Below are positions 1 to 9,600 of a stretch of 64,000 nucleotides of DNA, piece by piece (position 1 is the stretch's first letter; every line of letters begins with the position of its first letter). A program made the translations under genes and the position numbers. Under the pieces are notes generated by a model. The model made no database searches and was not told the DNA's origin. It saw only the letters and a list, made by a program, of their open reading frames with translations. Source of the DNA: Acidobacteriota bacterium (lineage in GTDB: Bacteria > Acidobacteriota > Aminicenantia > Aminicenantales > Saccharicenantaceae); contig JAKLEN010000001.1 of assembly GCA_022711665.1 (NCBI GenBank), positions 497,179-561,178 of the forward strand. The letters run 5' to 3'.

Positions 1-1053
1 GCGGTGGGCCGTGCGGATGATCGAGGGCCCGAACTCGGCCTTGCGGACCCGGCCCTCCCGGTCGATGTCGAGAACGGCCGAGACCGTCAGCCGGTTCTCG
101 CGGGGCCGCAGGCTGCAGAGCCCGTTCGACAGCCGCTCGGGCAGCATCGGCAGGGTCAGGCCGGGGAAGTAGACGCTCGTCCCCCGCTCGAAGGCCTCGC
201 GGTCGAGGGCGCTCCCGGGCCGGACGTAATGGGAGACGTCGGCGATATGGACGCCGAGGAGCCAGCCGCCGTCGTCCAGCCGGCGGATGCTGACCGCGTC
301 GTCGAAGTCCTGGGCCGTCTCGCCGTCGATGGTCACGGTCGTCCAGCCGCGGAAGTCCCGCCGGCCGTCGAGGCCGGGCTCCACCGGCAGGTCGGGGATG
401 GCCCCGGCCTCCGCCTGGACGTCCGCCGGGAATTCGCTCCGCAGGCCGTAGCGGTCGATGACCACCCGGGCGTCCACGCCCGGATCCTCGGGCCGGCCAA
501 AGACCCGGGTCAGGGCCCGGGTCACCCGGTCGGCCTCGACGATCATGCCGGGCTCGGCCTTGAGCTTGCCTCGCCCCTTGAGCGGGATGTCGTCCGTGTC
601 CGGCGAGTCGAAGGGCTGGAGGAAGGGCGCGCCTTGCCGTTCGACATAGAGGCCGAGGAGGCCGGTCCGGCCCTTGCGGACGATGCGCTCGATGCGGCCC
701 TCGGGCTTGCCGAACTTGCCCCGCTCGTTGACGACGACGGCGACCACGTCGCCGGGCAGGGCGCCGCGCGCCTCCCGGGCCGGGACGAAGATGTCCGCCC
801 CGCCGCCGTCGGGCGTGACGAAACCGAAGCCCGGCCGGGCCGTGACGAAACGGCCCCGGACGATCCCGGCCTTGTCGGCCAGCCGGTAACGGCCGCGCCG
901 GGCGCAGACCGTCCCCCGGGCCTCGAGCTCGCGCAGCCCGGCCAGGACCTTGGTCCGGTCGCGGCGCTTCAGGCCCAGCTCGTGGACGATCTGATCGAGG
1001 TCCAGGCCTTCCGAGTGCTTCTTGAGCAGGTTGAGCGTCTTGACGGTGGACAT
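1..1053 (-). CDS. rnr: Ribonuclease R (N-terminal part, truncated by window edge)
   Basis: 3'-5' exoribonuclease of the RNB (RNase II/R) family, acting on structured mRNA and rRNA. The frame is open from an ATG at 1053 to the window edge, giving 351 N-terminal residues. It begins with a helix-turn-helix-like region (KKHSEGLDLDQIVHELGL), followed by cold-shock-type beta domains containing GFGFVTPDG, and then the start of the RNB catalytic domain with the metal-binding motif TAQDFDDAVSI. The order is as in RNase R rather than RNase II. It is the last visible gene of the minus-strand operon and starts 15 bp after the preceding hypothetical gene. The C-terminal catalytic half and S1 domain lie outside the window. 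Confidence 0.93.
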   Translation of the reverse strand, partial: MSTVKTLNLLKKHSEGLDLDQIVHELGLKRRDRTKVLAGLRELEARGTVCARRGRYRLADKAGIVRGRFVTARPGFGFVTPDGGGADIFVPAREARGALPGDVVAVVVNERGKFGKPEGRIERIVRKGRTGLLGLYVERQGAPFLQPFDSPDTDDIPLKGRGKLKAEPGMIVEADRVTRALTRVFGRPEDPGVDARVVIDRYGLRSEFPADVQAEAGAIPDLPVEPGLDGRRDFRGWTTVTIDGETAQDFDDAVSIRRLDDGGWLLGVHIADVSHYVRPGSALDREAFERGTSVYFPGLTLPMLPERLSNGLCSLRPRENRLTVSAVLDIDREGRVRKAEFGPSIIRTAHR

Positions 1054-1068
1054 GGGGATCTTCTCGAT

Positions 1069-1713
1069 TCAGTAGAAATGGAGCGAGACGTGGGGCACGC
1101 GCCGGCGGGCCCGGGCGGTCATGACGGCCCGGCGCCGGACCTCCTCGGCCCGGTCGGCGGCTGTCCGGCCCCGGCCGGCCGGCCGCGCCTCGGCTTCGGC
1201 GGCGGCCCTTTCGGCGGCCGTGGTCGCGGCCCAGAGGGCCTCCTCGATGGCGGCCTCGATGTGATCGAGGGCCTCCCCGTCGGGCTTTTCCGCCTCCAGG
1301 ACGCCGAGGGCCCGGCGCAGGAGGTCCGCCAGCGCCGCCTCGCCGCCCGGCAGGGCCGCCAGGGCCTGGCCGATCTCGCGGCGGGCCTGGTCCCGCTTGC
1401 CCGGCCGGCCGGCGCCGGCGGACGCGGGCTTGTGGCGGCCGGCCGCCCGGTCCCGGTGCTGGGCGAAGGCGGCCCGGACTTGGCGGTCGCAGAAGGCCAG
1501 GGAGATCTGGCGCGCGGACCGGCCCCGGGCCCGGAGATCGTCGAAGGTCCGGGCCAGGCCTTCGAGCACGGTCCGGAGCGGGATGCGGTCGGCCTCCCAG
1601 GCGGCGATGGCGGCCTGGTCCCGGGGCGAAAGGAGCAGCGATCCGCCGCGGCGGCCAAGGAAGGCCCGGGCGATCTCCCGGTAGTAGCCGCTCTGCGCGC
1701 TCGCGTCGTCCAT
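1069..1713 (-). CDS. Hypothetical Ala/Arg-rich protein in the valS-rnr operon
   Basis: A 214-residue protein of unknown function. The N-terminal ~70 residues look like a folded helical unit, with FLGRRGGSLLLSPRD, then AAWEADRIPLRTVLEGL and RQISLAFCDRQV. The rest is Ala/Arg-rich, helical and low complexity (residues ~95-200), ending in VPHVSLHFY. No signal peptide or membrane segment is seen. It lies 20 bp after coaX and 15 bp before rnr on the same strand, so it is very likely co-transcribed. The tight spacing is the main evidence that it is real, because high G+C keeps many frames open here. No function is assigned. Confidence 0.7.
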   Translation of the reverse strand: MDDASAQSGYYREIARAFLGRRGGSLLLSPRDQAAIAAWEADRIPLRTVLEGLARTFDDLRARGRSARQISLAFCDRQVRAAFAQHRDRAAGRHKPASAGAGRPGKRDQARREIGQALAALPGGEAALADLLRRALGVLEAEKPDGEALDHIEAAIEEALWAATTAAERAAAEAEARPAGRGRTAADRAEEVRRRAVMTARARRRVPHVSLHFY

Positions 1714-1733
1714 AGCCGTCCGCGGGTCCCGGG

Positions 1734-2510
1734 CTAGGCCCGGACGCCGCTCGTTCGCTCGTGGATGATCCGGAGGCCCTCGAGGACGAGATCCGGCTCG
1801 TAGGCCTCGATCTCGGCCAGCTCGGAGGCGATCTGGCCGCCGAAGCCGCCCGTGGCCACGACCCGGGCCTGCGGACCGATCTCCCGGCGGATCTCGCCGA
1901 TGATCCGGCTGACCATGCCGATGTAGCCGAAGTAGAGCCCCGATTGCATGCTGGCCACGGTCGTCCGCCCGACGGCCCGTTTGGGCTTGCGGATCTCGAT
2001 GCGCGGCAGCTTGGCCGTCTTGAGATAGAGGGCCTCGGCTGAGATGCGGACGCCCGGGGCGATGGCCCCGCCCAGGTATTCGCCCTTGGCCGAGACGGAG
2101 TCGAACGTCGTGGCCGTGCCGAAGTCGAGGACGATGACCGGGCCGCCGTACTTCTCGAAGGCGGCGATGGACGCGGTGATGCGGTCGGCCCCGACCTCGA
2201 GCGGATTCTCGTAGAGGATGGGCATGCCCGTCTTGAGGCCCGGCCCGACCACGCCGGCCTCGACGCCGAACGACGTCCGGCAGACCTCTTCGATGACCGG
2301 CGTCAGCGGCGGCACGACGCTGGAGATGACGGCCGCGTCGACCTTGCCGGCCGCCGAGCCGGCGGACCGGAGCAGGCCGTTGATGAGCAGGCCGTACTCG
2401 TCGGACGTCCGGTCGCTGTCGGTCTTCAGCTTCCAGCTCCGGACGAGCTTGCGGCCGCGGAAGAGGCCGACGGCGATGGTCGTGTTGCCGATATCGAATG
2501 CCATCAGCAT
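1734..2510 (-). CDS. coaX: Type III pantothenate kinase
   Basis: Phosphorylates pantothenate in the first step of coenzyme A synthesis. It is 258 residues, the usual CoaX length. It has the N-terminal phosphate-binding DIGNTTIAVGLF, the middle GADRITA motif, and VLDFGTATTFD with the catalytic-region Asp, followed by YLGGAIAPG. These identify the ASKHA-fold type III enzyme, not CoaA. The first Met and the Met at residue 3 are both possible starts. Its start overlaps the end of birA by 7 bp, the common birA-coaX pairing of bacteria that use CoaX. Confidence 0.96.
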   Translation of the reverse strand: MLMAFDIGNTTIAVGLFRGRKLVRSWKLKTDSDRTSDEYGLLINGLLRSAGSAAGKVDAAVISSVVPPLTPVIEEVCRTSFGVEAGVVGPGLKTGMPILYENPLEVGADRITASIAAFEKYGGPVIVLDFGTATTFDSVSAKGEYLGGAIAPGVRISAEALYLKTAKLPRIEIRKPKRAVGRTTVASMQSGLYFGYIGMVSRIIGEIRREIGPQARVVATGGFGGQIASELAEIEAYEPDLVLEGLRIIHERTSGVRA

Positions 2511-3280
2511 GGCCCGCCTCCTCGGGATGTCCCGTCGAGCTTCAGCACGGCGTCGAGGGCGACCGTTCCCGCGCCTGGGCGGGCGACCAGGAGCCGGCCC
2601 TCGGCGTCGAGCCCGCGGTATTCCGCGTCGAACGTCCCGCCGGCCGTCTCGACCCGCACGGCCGCGCCCCGGGGAAAGGCCGGACGGGCCTCGAAGGCCC
2701 TGACGACCGCTTCCTTGTTTCCCCGGGTGAGGACATTATACCAGCGGTCGAGGGCCCGGCAAAGGGACTCGAAGACGGCCTCGACGGCCACGGCCCGGCC
2801 GCAGGCCAGCCGGATCGAGGCGGCCGAATCCCGGAGCTCGCCGGCCAGGTCCGCGGCTTCGTGGTTGACGTTGAGGCCGACGCCGACGACGACGAAGTCG
2901 CCGCCCGGCGCCCCGGTCACGGCCTCGGACAGGACGCCGCCGAGCTTGCGGCCGCCGAACATGACGTCGTTCGGCCACTTGAGGGCGGTGGCGACGGCCG
3001 CCGCTTCCAGGACGGCGTCGGAGGCGGCCAGGCCCGCCGCCAGGGGAACGAGATGGGGGGCCGGCACGGGCCCGCCGCCGGGACCGCGCAGGACGAACGA
3101 CGCGTAGAGGCCCAGCCCGGCCGCCGAATGCCAGCTCCGTCCCTTGGTGCCGCGCCCCCGCGTCTGCTCCCGGGCCAGGACCGCCGTGCCGTGGGCCGCC
3201 CCTTCCAGGGCCAGGGCCCGGGCGGCGTCGTTGGTCGAGGGAAGGCTCTCGAAGCGATGGACCGCGGCGCCGGCAGGCAT
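2504..3280 (-). CDS. birA: Biotin-[acetyl-CoA-carboxylase] ligase, monofunctional
   Basis: Joins biotin, via biotinyl-AMP, to the carrier lysine of biotin-dependent carboxylases. The 258-residue protein contains the BPL catalytic motifs: STNDAA near the N terminus, the nucleotide/biotin loop GRGTKGRSW, LKWPND with the catalytic lysine, and GGVLSEA. A small C-terminal SH3-like domain follows. There is no N-terminal DNA-binding winged helix, so unlike E. coli BirA it should be a plain ligase and not a repressor. It lies 16 bp after valS and overlaps coaX. Confidence 0.95.
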   Translation of the reverse strand: MPAGAAVHRFESLPSTNDAARALALEGAAHGTAVLAREQTRGRGTKGRSWHSAAGLGLYASFVLRGPGGGPVPAPHLVPLAAGLAASDAVLEAAAVATALKWPNDVMFGGRKLGGVLSEAVTGAPGGDFVVVGVGLNVNHEAADLAGELRDSAASIRLACGRAVAVEAVFESLCRALDRWYNVLTRGNKEAVVRAFEARPAFPRGAAVRVETAGGTFDAEYRGLDAEGRLLVARPGAGTVALDAVLKLDGTSRGGGPC

Positions 3281-3296
3281 GGCTCCCGTTCCGGGC

Positions 3297-5936
3297 TCAG
3301 TCGCCCAGCGCGGCCAGGTTCCGGCCGAGCTTGTCCCGCCGCGTCCGGAGATCCTCGAGCCGGGCCCGGTTCTCGGCCACGACCTCGGCCGGGGCTTTGG
3401 CCACGAAATCGGCGTTGGCCAGCTTGCGCTCGATCTTCTCGATCTCGGCGGCCGCCTTGGCCAGGTCCTTCTGCAGCCGTTCCCGCTCCTTGCCGGCGTC
3501 GGCAGGTCGGGGGGGGACGACGCCGATCTCGAACGGACCGGCCACGCCCTTGAGCAGGCCCTCGCCTTCGGGCAGGACGGCGGCGAACTCGAGGCTCTCC
3601 AGGCCGGCCAGGGTCTTGACCAGCGCGGCCTGGGCCTGCAGGGCCGCCGTCTCCTCAGGCCCGGCGCTCTTGACGATCAGCCGGAGCTTGTCCTTGGGCG
3701 CGATCCGGTTACCGGCCCGGACGGTCCGGGTTTCGACGATGACCGCCTGGACCAGGGCCATGGTCTTCTCGGCCGCGGCATCCGCCCAGCCGGGCTCGGC
3801 CGCGGGGAACGGCGCGACGGAGATGGACTTGCCCGCCCCGGGCAGGTGCTGCCAGATCTCCTCGGTGATGAAGGGCATGAACGGGTGCAGCAGCCGCAGG
3901 ATGCGGTCGAGGGCGTCGGCCAGCACGGCCTCGGTCGCGGCGCTCCCTTCGCGCAGGCCGACCTTGGCGAACTCGATGTACCAGTCGCAGAACTCGTGCC
4001 AGACGAAGTGATAGACGATGTCCGCCGCCTCGTAGAACTTGTACCGGTCCAGGCTCTCGTTCAGGGCGGCCGTGACCGCGGCCAGGCGGCTGCGGATCCA
4101 GCGGTCGGCCAGCGACAGGCCGGCCTGGGGCGCCGCGGGGGCCGCCGGCCGCCCGTCCTCGAGGTTCATCAGGACGAAGCGCGAAGCGTTCCAGATCTTG
4201 TTGGCGAAGGCCTGGTAGCCGGCCATGCGCTCCTCGGACAGGGCCAGGTCCATGCCCGGCACGGCCAGGGCGGCCAGGGTGAAGCGCAGGGCGTCGGTGC
4301 CGTACTTGTCGATCATCTCCAGCGGATCGATGATGTTGCCTTCCGACTTGCTCATCTTGCGCCGCTTGAGGTCGCGGACCAGGCCGTTGATGAAGACCTG
4401 GCGGAAGGGGATCTGCCCCCGGAACTTGAGGCCCATCATGATCATGCGGGCCACCCAGAAGAAGATGATGTCGAAGCCGGTGGACATCAGGTCGGTCGGG
4501 TAGAAGGTCTTGAGGTCCTCGGTCTCTTCGGGCCAGCCGAGCGTGCCGAACGGCCACAGGGCCGAGGAGAACCAGGTGTCGAGGACGTCCTCGTCCTGAA
4601 CGAGCGGGCCGCCGCACCCGGCGCAGCGGGCCGGGGCCTCCATGGCCACGTGGACCCGGCCGCAGTCCCGGCAGTACCAGGCCGGGATACGGTGGCCCCA
4701 CCAGAGCTGGCGGGAGATGCACCAGTCGTGGATGTTGTACATCCACTCGAAGTAGGTCTTGGACCAGTTCGGCGGGACGAACTCGATCGAGCCGTCCTCG
4801 ACGACCCGGATGGCCTCGTCGGCCAGCGTCTTGATGCGGACGAACCACTGCCACGACAGGTGCGGCTCGATGACGCTGTGACAGCGGTAGCAGTGGCCGA
4901 CGGCGTGGTCGTGGTCCTCGATCTTGACCAGGAGCCCCCCGGCCTGCAGCGCCTCGACGACCTTGGCCCGGGCGGCGAAGCGGTCGAGCCCGGCGAACTC
5001 CGGCCCGGCGGCCTCGGTCATCCGGCCCTCGCCGTCGATGACGATGATCTGCTCCAGGCCGTGCTTCTTGCCGAGCTCGAAGTCGACGGGGTCGTGGGCC
5101 GGCGTGACCTTGACCGCGCCGGTGCCGAACTCGCGCTCGACCCGCTCGTCGGTGATGACCGGGATGGGCCGTTCCTGGAGGGGCAGGATGACCCGCTTGC
5201 CGTGGAGGTGCGCGTAGCGCTCGTCGTCCGGGTGGACGGCCAGGGCCGTGTCGCCGAGCATCGTCTCGGGCCGGGTCGTGGCCACGACGACGGACTCGTC
5301 CGAGCCCTCGACCCGGTAGCGGATGTGCCAGAGCTTGCCGTGCAGGTCCTTGTGCTCGATCTCGATGTCCGAGAGCACGGTCCGGCAGCGCGGGCAGCGG
5401 TTGACCAGGAAGTAATCGCGGTAGATCAGGCCCTCGTCGTAGAGCGAGACGAAGACCTGGTTGACGGCCCGGCTGAACCCCTCGTCCATGGTGAAGCGCT
5501 CGCGCGACCAGTCGAGCGACAGGCCGAGCTTCCTGAGCTGGCTGGTGATGACGCCGGCGTACTTGCGCTTCCACTCCCAGGCGACGCGGAGGAACTCCTC
5601 CCGGCCGACCGTCTCCCGGGTCTTGCCCTCGGCGGCCAGCTTCTTCTCGATGACGTTGTGGACGGCGATCGAGGCGTGGTCGGTCCCCGGCAGCCAGAGG
5701 CAGTTGTAGCCCCGCATCCGCTTCCAGCGGGTGATGATGTCGGGCAGGGTGAAGCAGAGGGCGTGGCCCATGTGGAGGATGCCGGTGACGTTGGCCGGCG
5801 GCAGGACCATGGAGAACTTGGGCTTGTCCGACTTGGCGTCGGCGACATAGAGGCCCTCGTCGATCCAGAACTTGCCCCATTTCTCCTCGACGGGCTTGGG
5901 GTCGTAGGCTTTGGCCAGTTCTTCTTTGGTGCTCAT
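3297..5936 (-). CDS. valS: Valyl-tRNA synthetase
   Basis: Class I aminoacyl-tRNA synthetase charging tRNA-Val. It has the HIGH-type signature NVTGILHMGHAL near residue 55, an inserted CP1 editing domain, KMSKSEGN in the second half, an anticodon-binding domain (HPFMPFITEEIWQHL) and a C-terminal coiled coil (RERLQKDLAKAAAEIEKIE), which is typical of ValRS. I chose the ATG at 5936, giving 879 residues, because it forms an ATGA overlap with the stop of the upstream receiver gene. An ATG five codons earlier is possible. Zinc-ribbon Cys pairs (CPRC and CRDC..CAGC) are visible. Confidence 0.98.
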   Translation of the reverse strand: MSTKEELAKAYDPKPVEEKWGKFWIDEGLYVADAKSDKPKFSMVLPPANVTGILHMGHALCFTLPDIITRWKRMRGYNCLWLPGTDHASIAVHNVIEKKLAAEGKTRETVGREEFLRVAWEWKRKYAGVITSQLRKLGLSLDWSRERFTMDEGFSRAVNQVFVSLYDEGLIYRDYFLVNRCPRCRTVLSDIEIEHKDLHGKLWHIRYRVEGSDESVVVATTRPETMLGDTALAVHPDDERYAHLHGKRVILPLQERPIPVITDERVEREFGTGAVKVTPAHDPVDFELGKKHGLEQIIVIDGEGRMTEAAGPEFAGLDRFAARAKVVEALQAGGLLVKIEDHDHAVGHCYRCHSVIEPHLSWQWFVRIKTLADEAIRVVEDGSIEFVPPNWSKTYFEWMYNIHDWCISRQLWWGHRIPAWYCRDCGRVHVAMEAPARCAGCGGPLVQDEDVLDTWFSSALWPFGTLGWPEETEDLKTFYPTDLMSTGFDIIFFWVARMIMMGLKFRGQIPFRQVFINGLVRDLKRRKMSKSEGNIIDPLEMIDKYGTDALRFTLAALAVPGMDLALSEERMAGYQAFANKIWNASRFVLMNLEDGRPAAPAAPQAGLSLADRWIRSRLAAVTAALNESLDRYKFYEAADIVYHFVWHEFCDWYIEFAKVGLREGSAATEAVLADALDRILRLLHPFMPFITEEIWQHLPGAGKSISVAPFPAAEPGWADAAAEKTMALVQAVIVETRTVRAGNRIAPKDKLRLIVKSAGPEETAALQAQAALVKTLAGLESLEFAAVLPEGEGLLKGVAGPFEIGVVPPRPADAGKERERLQKDLAKAAAEIEKIERKLANADFVAKAPAEVVAENRARLEDLRTRRDKLGRNLAALGD

Positions 5937-6517
5937 GACTTGGACATCCATTCTTTCAGGTCGGCCAGGACGCGGGCCCTGACGCGCTTCTCGATCTCGT
6001 GCTCCATGCCGCCGACCTCCTCCCGGACCAGGGCCCGGACGTCGGCCGCCGGAGCGGCCTCCTTGGAGGGCAAGGCCTGGGGCGCCGCCCCTGGGGCGGG
6101 CTTGCCGCCACGCCAGACGGGCTCCTCGGGGAGCGAGGCCGGCCCCGTCTTGCGGGCGATGAGCTCGCGAACGGCCGCCGCCAGCCGCTCCGAGTCGAAG
6201 GGCTTGGCCAGGACCTCGTCATATTCCGCCGGCGCCGTCCGGTCGCCGTCGAGGCCCTCGAACGACCCCCGCAGGCCGATGAGCGGCGTCGAGGCCAGCT
6301 CCTTGCGGCTGCGCAGGGTCCGGGCCACGTCGTAGCCCTCGCGGCCGGGCAGCGTCAGGCTGACGATCAGCGCGTCCGGCCCGATCTCGGCCACGGCTTC
6401 GAGGAGCGAGGCCCCGTCGTCGAAGACATAGACCCGGAACTCCGGCTCGGGGAAGACGAGCGGGGCCGCCTTCTGGACCGAGGGGCTGGGGTCGGCCACG
6501 ATAATCTTGTAGGGCAC
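5933..6517 (-). CDS. Receiver-domain protein with a degenerate phosphorylation site
   Basis: A 194-residue protein starting at GTG, preceded by GAGGA. Residues 1-115 follow the CheY-like fold: KIIVADPSPSVQ (acid pocket reduced to one Asp), DALIVSLTLPGREGYD and VLAKPFD with the conserved Lys105. The phospho-accepting Asp at the end of beta-3 is replaced by Ser53, and the switch Thr/Ser region reads PLIGLRG. Residues ~120-194 are a linker and an acidic/basic amphipathic helix (VRALVREEVGGMEHEIEKRV). There is no DNA-binding output domain. It is the first gene of the operon and overlaps valS by ATGA. It is probably a phosphorylation-independent receiver; its partner is unknown. Confidence 0.8.
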   Translation of the reverse strand: MPYKIIVADPSPSVQKAAPLVFPEPEFRVYVFDDGASLLEAVAEIGPDALIVSLTLPGREGYDVARTLRSRKELASTPLIGLRGSFEGLDGDRTAPAEYDEVLAKPFDSERLAAAVRELIARKTGPASLPEEPVWRGGKPAPGAAPQALPSKEAAPAADVRALVREEVGGMEHEIEKRVRARVLADLKEWMSKS

Positions 6518-6552
6518 GTCGATCCTCAGAAAATCAACAAAACAGTCAGTTT

Positions 6553-6581
6553 ACTGTACCCGTTTTGGCCTGGGGTGTCAA
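6553..6581 (-). promoter_or_regulatory. Sigma-70-type promoter of the receiver-valS-birA-coaX-rnr operon
   Basis: On the minus strand, TTGACA (6576-6581) and TACAGT (6553-6558) are separated by 17 bp. The predicted start near 6546 leaves a leader of about 30 nt before the GTG at 6517. A short inverted repeat CAGT-AA-ACTG overlaps the -10 box. Confidence 0.7.
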
Positions 6582-6600
6582 TCCGCCGGAAGGCCGGAGA

Positions 6601-9600
6601 TCAGTATTCCACCGTGACCGAATTCTCGCCGAGGAGGGACTCGATCTTCCTGATCAGCTCCTCCGACGGGGTGACGCTCTGGACCTCGACGCTCTGGGTC
6701 ACGACCCGGTAGGAATGGGGCGTCTCCAGCTCGAACTCGACCGGGCAGCGTCCCTCGTAGCCGTCGAGGACGGTCTTGAGCTCGGCGATGGTGGCTTCCT
6801 CGAGTCCGGGCAGGAAGATGCGCACGACCACCCGCTTGGCCTGCTTCTCGAAGGCCTCGGCCAGGGGCATGGCCTGGCTCAGGCTGACGCGGCGGTTCTC
6901 CTCCTCGCCCATGTAGCGGCCCTTGATCCAGACGAGCTGGCCCTCGCGCAGGTACTGTCCGAACCGGGCGAAGCAGTCGGGGAAGGCCACGGCCTCGATC
7001 CGGCCGGTCAGGTCCTCGAGGACGAAGGCGGCCATGCGCTCGTCCTTCTTCGTCTTCAGCGGCTTGAGCGAGCCGATGATGCCGGCCAGGCGGACGTCCT
7101 TGTCGAAGTCCCGCTCGCTGTCGAGCTCCTCGATGAGGTGCGAGACGAGCTTGCGCAGCCGGTCCTTGTAGCGGGCCAGGGGATGGCCGGTGACGTAGAG
7201 CCCCAGGGCGTCCATCTCGTAGGACAGGACGTGGGACTCGTCCCACTCCCGCATCTCCTGAACTTCCTGGGGGATGGGCGGCGGCTCGACGAGGCCCGGG
7301 CCGAAGAGCGAGGTCTGCTTGGCGGCCTGGGCCCTCTGGACCTCGTGGCCGAACTCGATCATCCGGTCGAGCATGTGGTAGCACTGCGAGCGCTTCCAGC
7401 CGAGCGAATCGAAGGCCCCGGCCTTGATCAGGCATTCGACGGCCTTGCGGTTAAGGACCTTGGTGTCGTACTCGAGGAAGAGGTCGAAGGGCGAGGCGAA
7501 GCGGCCGGCCTTCTTGCGGGCGGCCACGATCTCCTCGACGGCCGCCTGGCCGATGCCCTTGACGGCGGCCAGCCCGAAGCGGATGTTGCCGTCCTCGACG
7601 GTGAAGCGGAACTCGCTCCTGTTGATGTCAGGCGGCAGGACCTTGATGCCCATCTCGTGGCACTCGCCGATGTACTTGACGACCTGCGGCGTGGCCCCGC
7701 GCTCGGCCTCGGAGGTCAGCAGGGCGGCCAGGTAGTGGATGGGGTAGTGGGCCTTGAGCCAGGCCGTCTGGAAGGCCACCAGGGCGTAGACGGCGGCGTG
7801 GGACTTGTTGAAGCCGTACTCGGCGAACTCCTTGATCTGCTCGAAGATCTTGTCGGCCTTCGAGGCCGCGACGCCCTTCTTCCTGGCCCCCTGCACGAAC
7901 TTCTGCTTCTGGGCCTTCATCGTCTCCTTGTCCTTCTTGCCCATGGCCTTGCGCAGCAGGTCGGCCCCGCCCAAAGTGAAGCCGGCCAGGTCGGTGGCGA
8001 TGCGCATGACCTGTTCCTGGTAGACGATGATGCCGCGCGTCTCGCGGAGGACGGGCTCGAGCTCCGGCACTTCGTAGGCGATCCGCTCGGGGTGGTTGCG
8101 GCGGTGGATGGACTCGTCGGTCATGCCGCTCTTGAGCGGGCCGGGCCGGTACAGGGCGTTGAGGGCGATGAGGTCCCGGAACTCGGTCGGCCCGAAGCGG
8201 CGCAGCAGGTCCTTCATGCCCGGGCTCTCGAACTGGAAGACGCCGTCCGTGTTGCCGGAGCGGAAAAGATCGAAGGTGGCCTTGTCGTCGAGCGGCAGGG
8301 CGTTGATCTCGATGGCCAGGCCCGTCTCGGCCTTGATCAGGGCCAGGGCGTCGTCGATGACCGTCAGGTTGCGCAGGCCCAGGAAGTCCATCTTCAGCAG
8401 GCCCAGGGACTCGACGTCGCCCATGGCGAACTGGGTCGTGACCTCGCCCTTCGTCGACTGGTAGAGCGGCAGGAACTCGATGAGCGGCCTGGGCGTGATG
8501 ACGACGCCGGCGGCGTGGATGGAGGGGTTGCGGACCTGGCCCTCGATCTTCTGGGCGATGGACAGGAGCTGGGCGATCTTGGAGTTGCGGTCGCGCAGGG
8601 CCCGCAGCTCGGGCACGGTCTTGAGCGCGTCGGCGATCGTCGCGTCGACGGCGAAGGGGATCATCTTGGCGATGCGATCGACCTCGGGCAGGGGCACCTC
8701 GAGGACACGGCCGACGTCGCGGATGGAGCCCCGGGCGGCCATCGTGCCGAAGGTGATGATCTGGCAGACGTTCTCCGCGCCGTACTTCTGCGTCACGTAC
8801 TCGATCATCTCCTGGCGCCGGCGGGCGCAGAAGTCCATGTCGATGTCGGGCAGGCTGATGCGCTCGGGGTTGAGGAAGCGCTCGAACAGGAGGTCGTACT
8901 CGAGCGGGTCGATCTCGGTGATCCGGAGCGCGTGGGCCAGCAGGCTGCCGGCGGCCGAGCCGCGGCCCGGCCCGACCGGGATGCCCCGCGCCCGGGCCGC
9001 ATTGAGCAGGTCCCAGACGATGAGGAAGTAGCCCTCGAAGCCCATCTTCTTGACCAGAGCGATCTCCCGCTTCATGCGCTCTTCGTACTCGGCCGGGGTA
9101 TGGGAGCCCTGGCCGCTGGCGCCGCCGCTTCCGTGCTGCTCCATGCGGGTCCGGAAGCCCGCCCAGGCCACTTCCTCGAAGTACTCGCTCAGGGACTTGC
9201 CGTCGGGCGGAGTGAAGACGGGCAGTTGGTAGGTCTTGGCCGGGAAGTCGAAGCCGCAGCGGGCGGCGATCCGGCCGGTGTTCTCGATGGCCTCGGGCGT
9301 GTCCGGGAACAGGGCGGCCATCTCGCCGGCCGTCTTGAAGTAGAACTGGTCGGTCGAGAACTTCATCCGGTCGGGGTCGGAGATCTTGCGGTTCGTCTGG
9401 ATGCAGACCAGGACGTCCTGGCTCTCGGCGTCGTCGCGGCGGGCGAAGTGGATGTCGTTGGTGGCCACCAGGGGCAGCTCGAGCTTCCGGGCCACGGCCA
9501 CGAGCTGGGGATTGACGGCCTTCTGCTCGGGCAGGCCGTGGTCCATGAGCTCGATGTAGAAGTCCCCGGGGGCGAAGATGGCGGCGTAGGAGCGGGCCGC

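Noticed and set aside
3144..6335. Very long open frame on the plus strand opposite valS
   Set aside because: It runs antisense to a complete valyl-tRNA synthetase with all motifs; in high-G+C DNA the antisense frame stays open by codon bias. Its translation is Gly/Asp/Leu/Val-rich with no domain.
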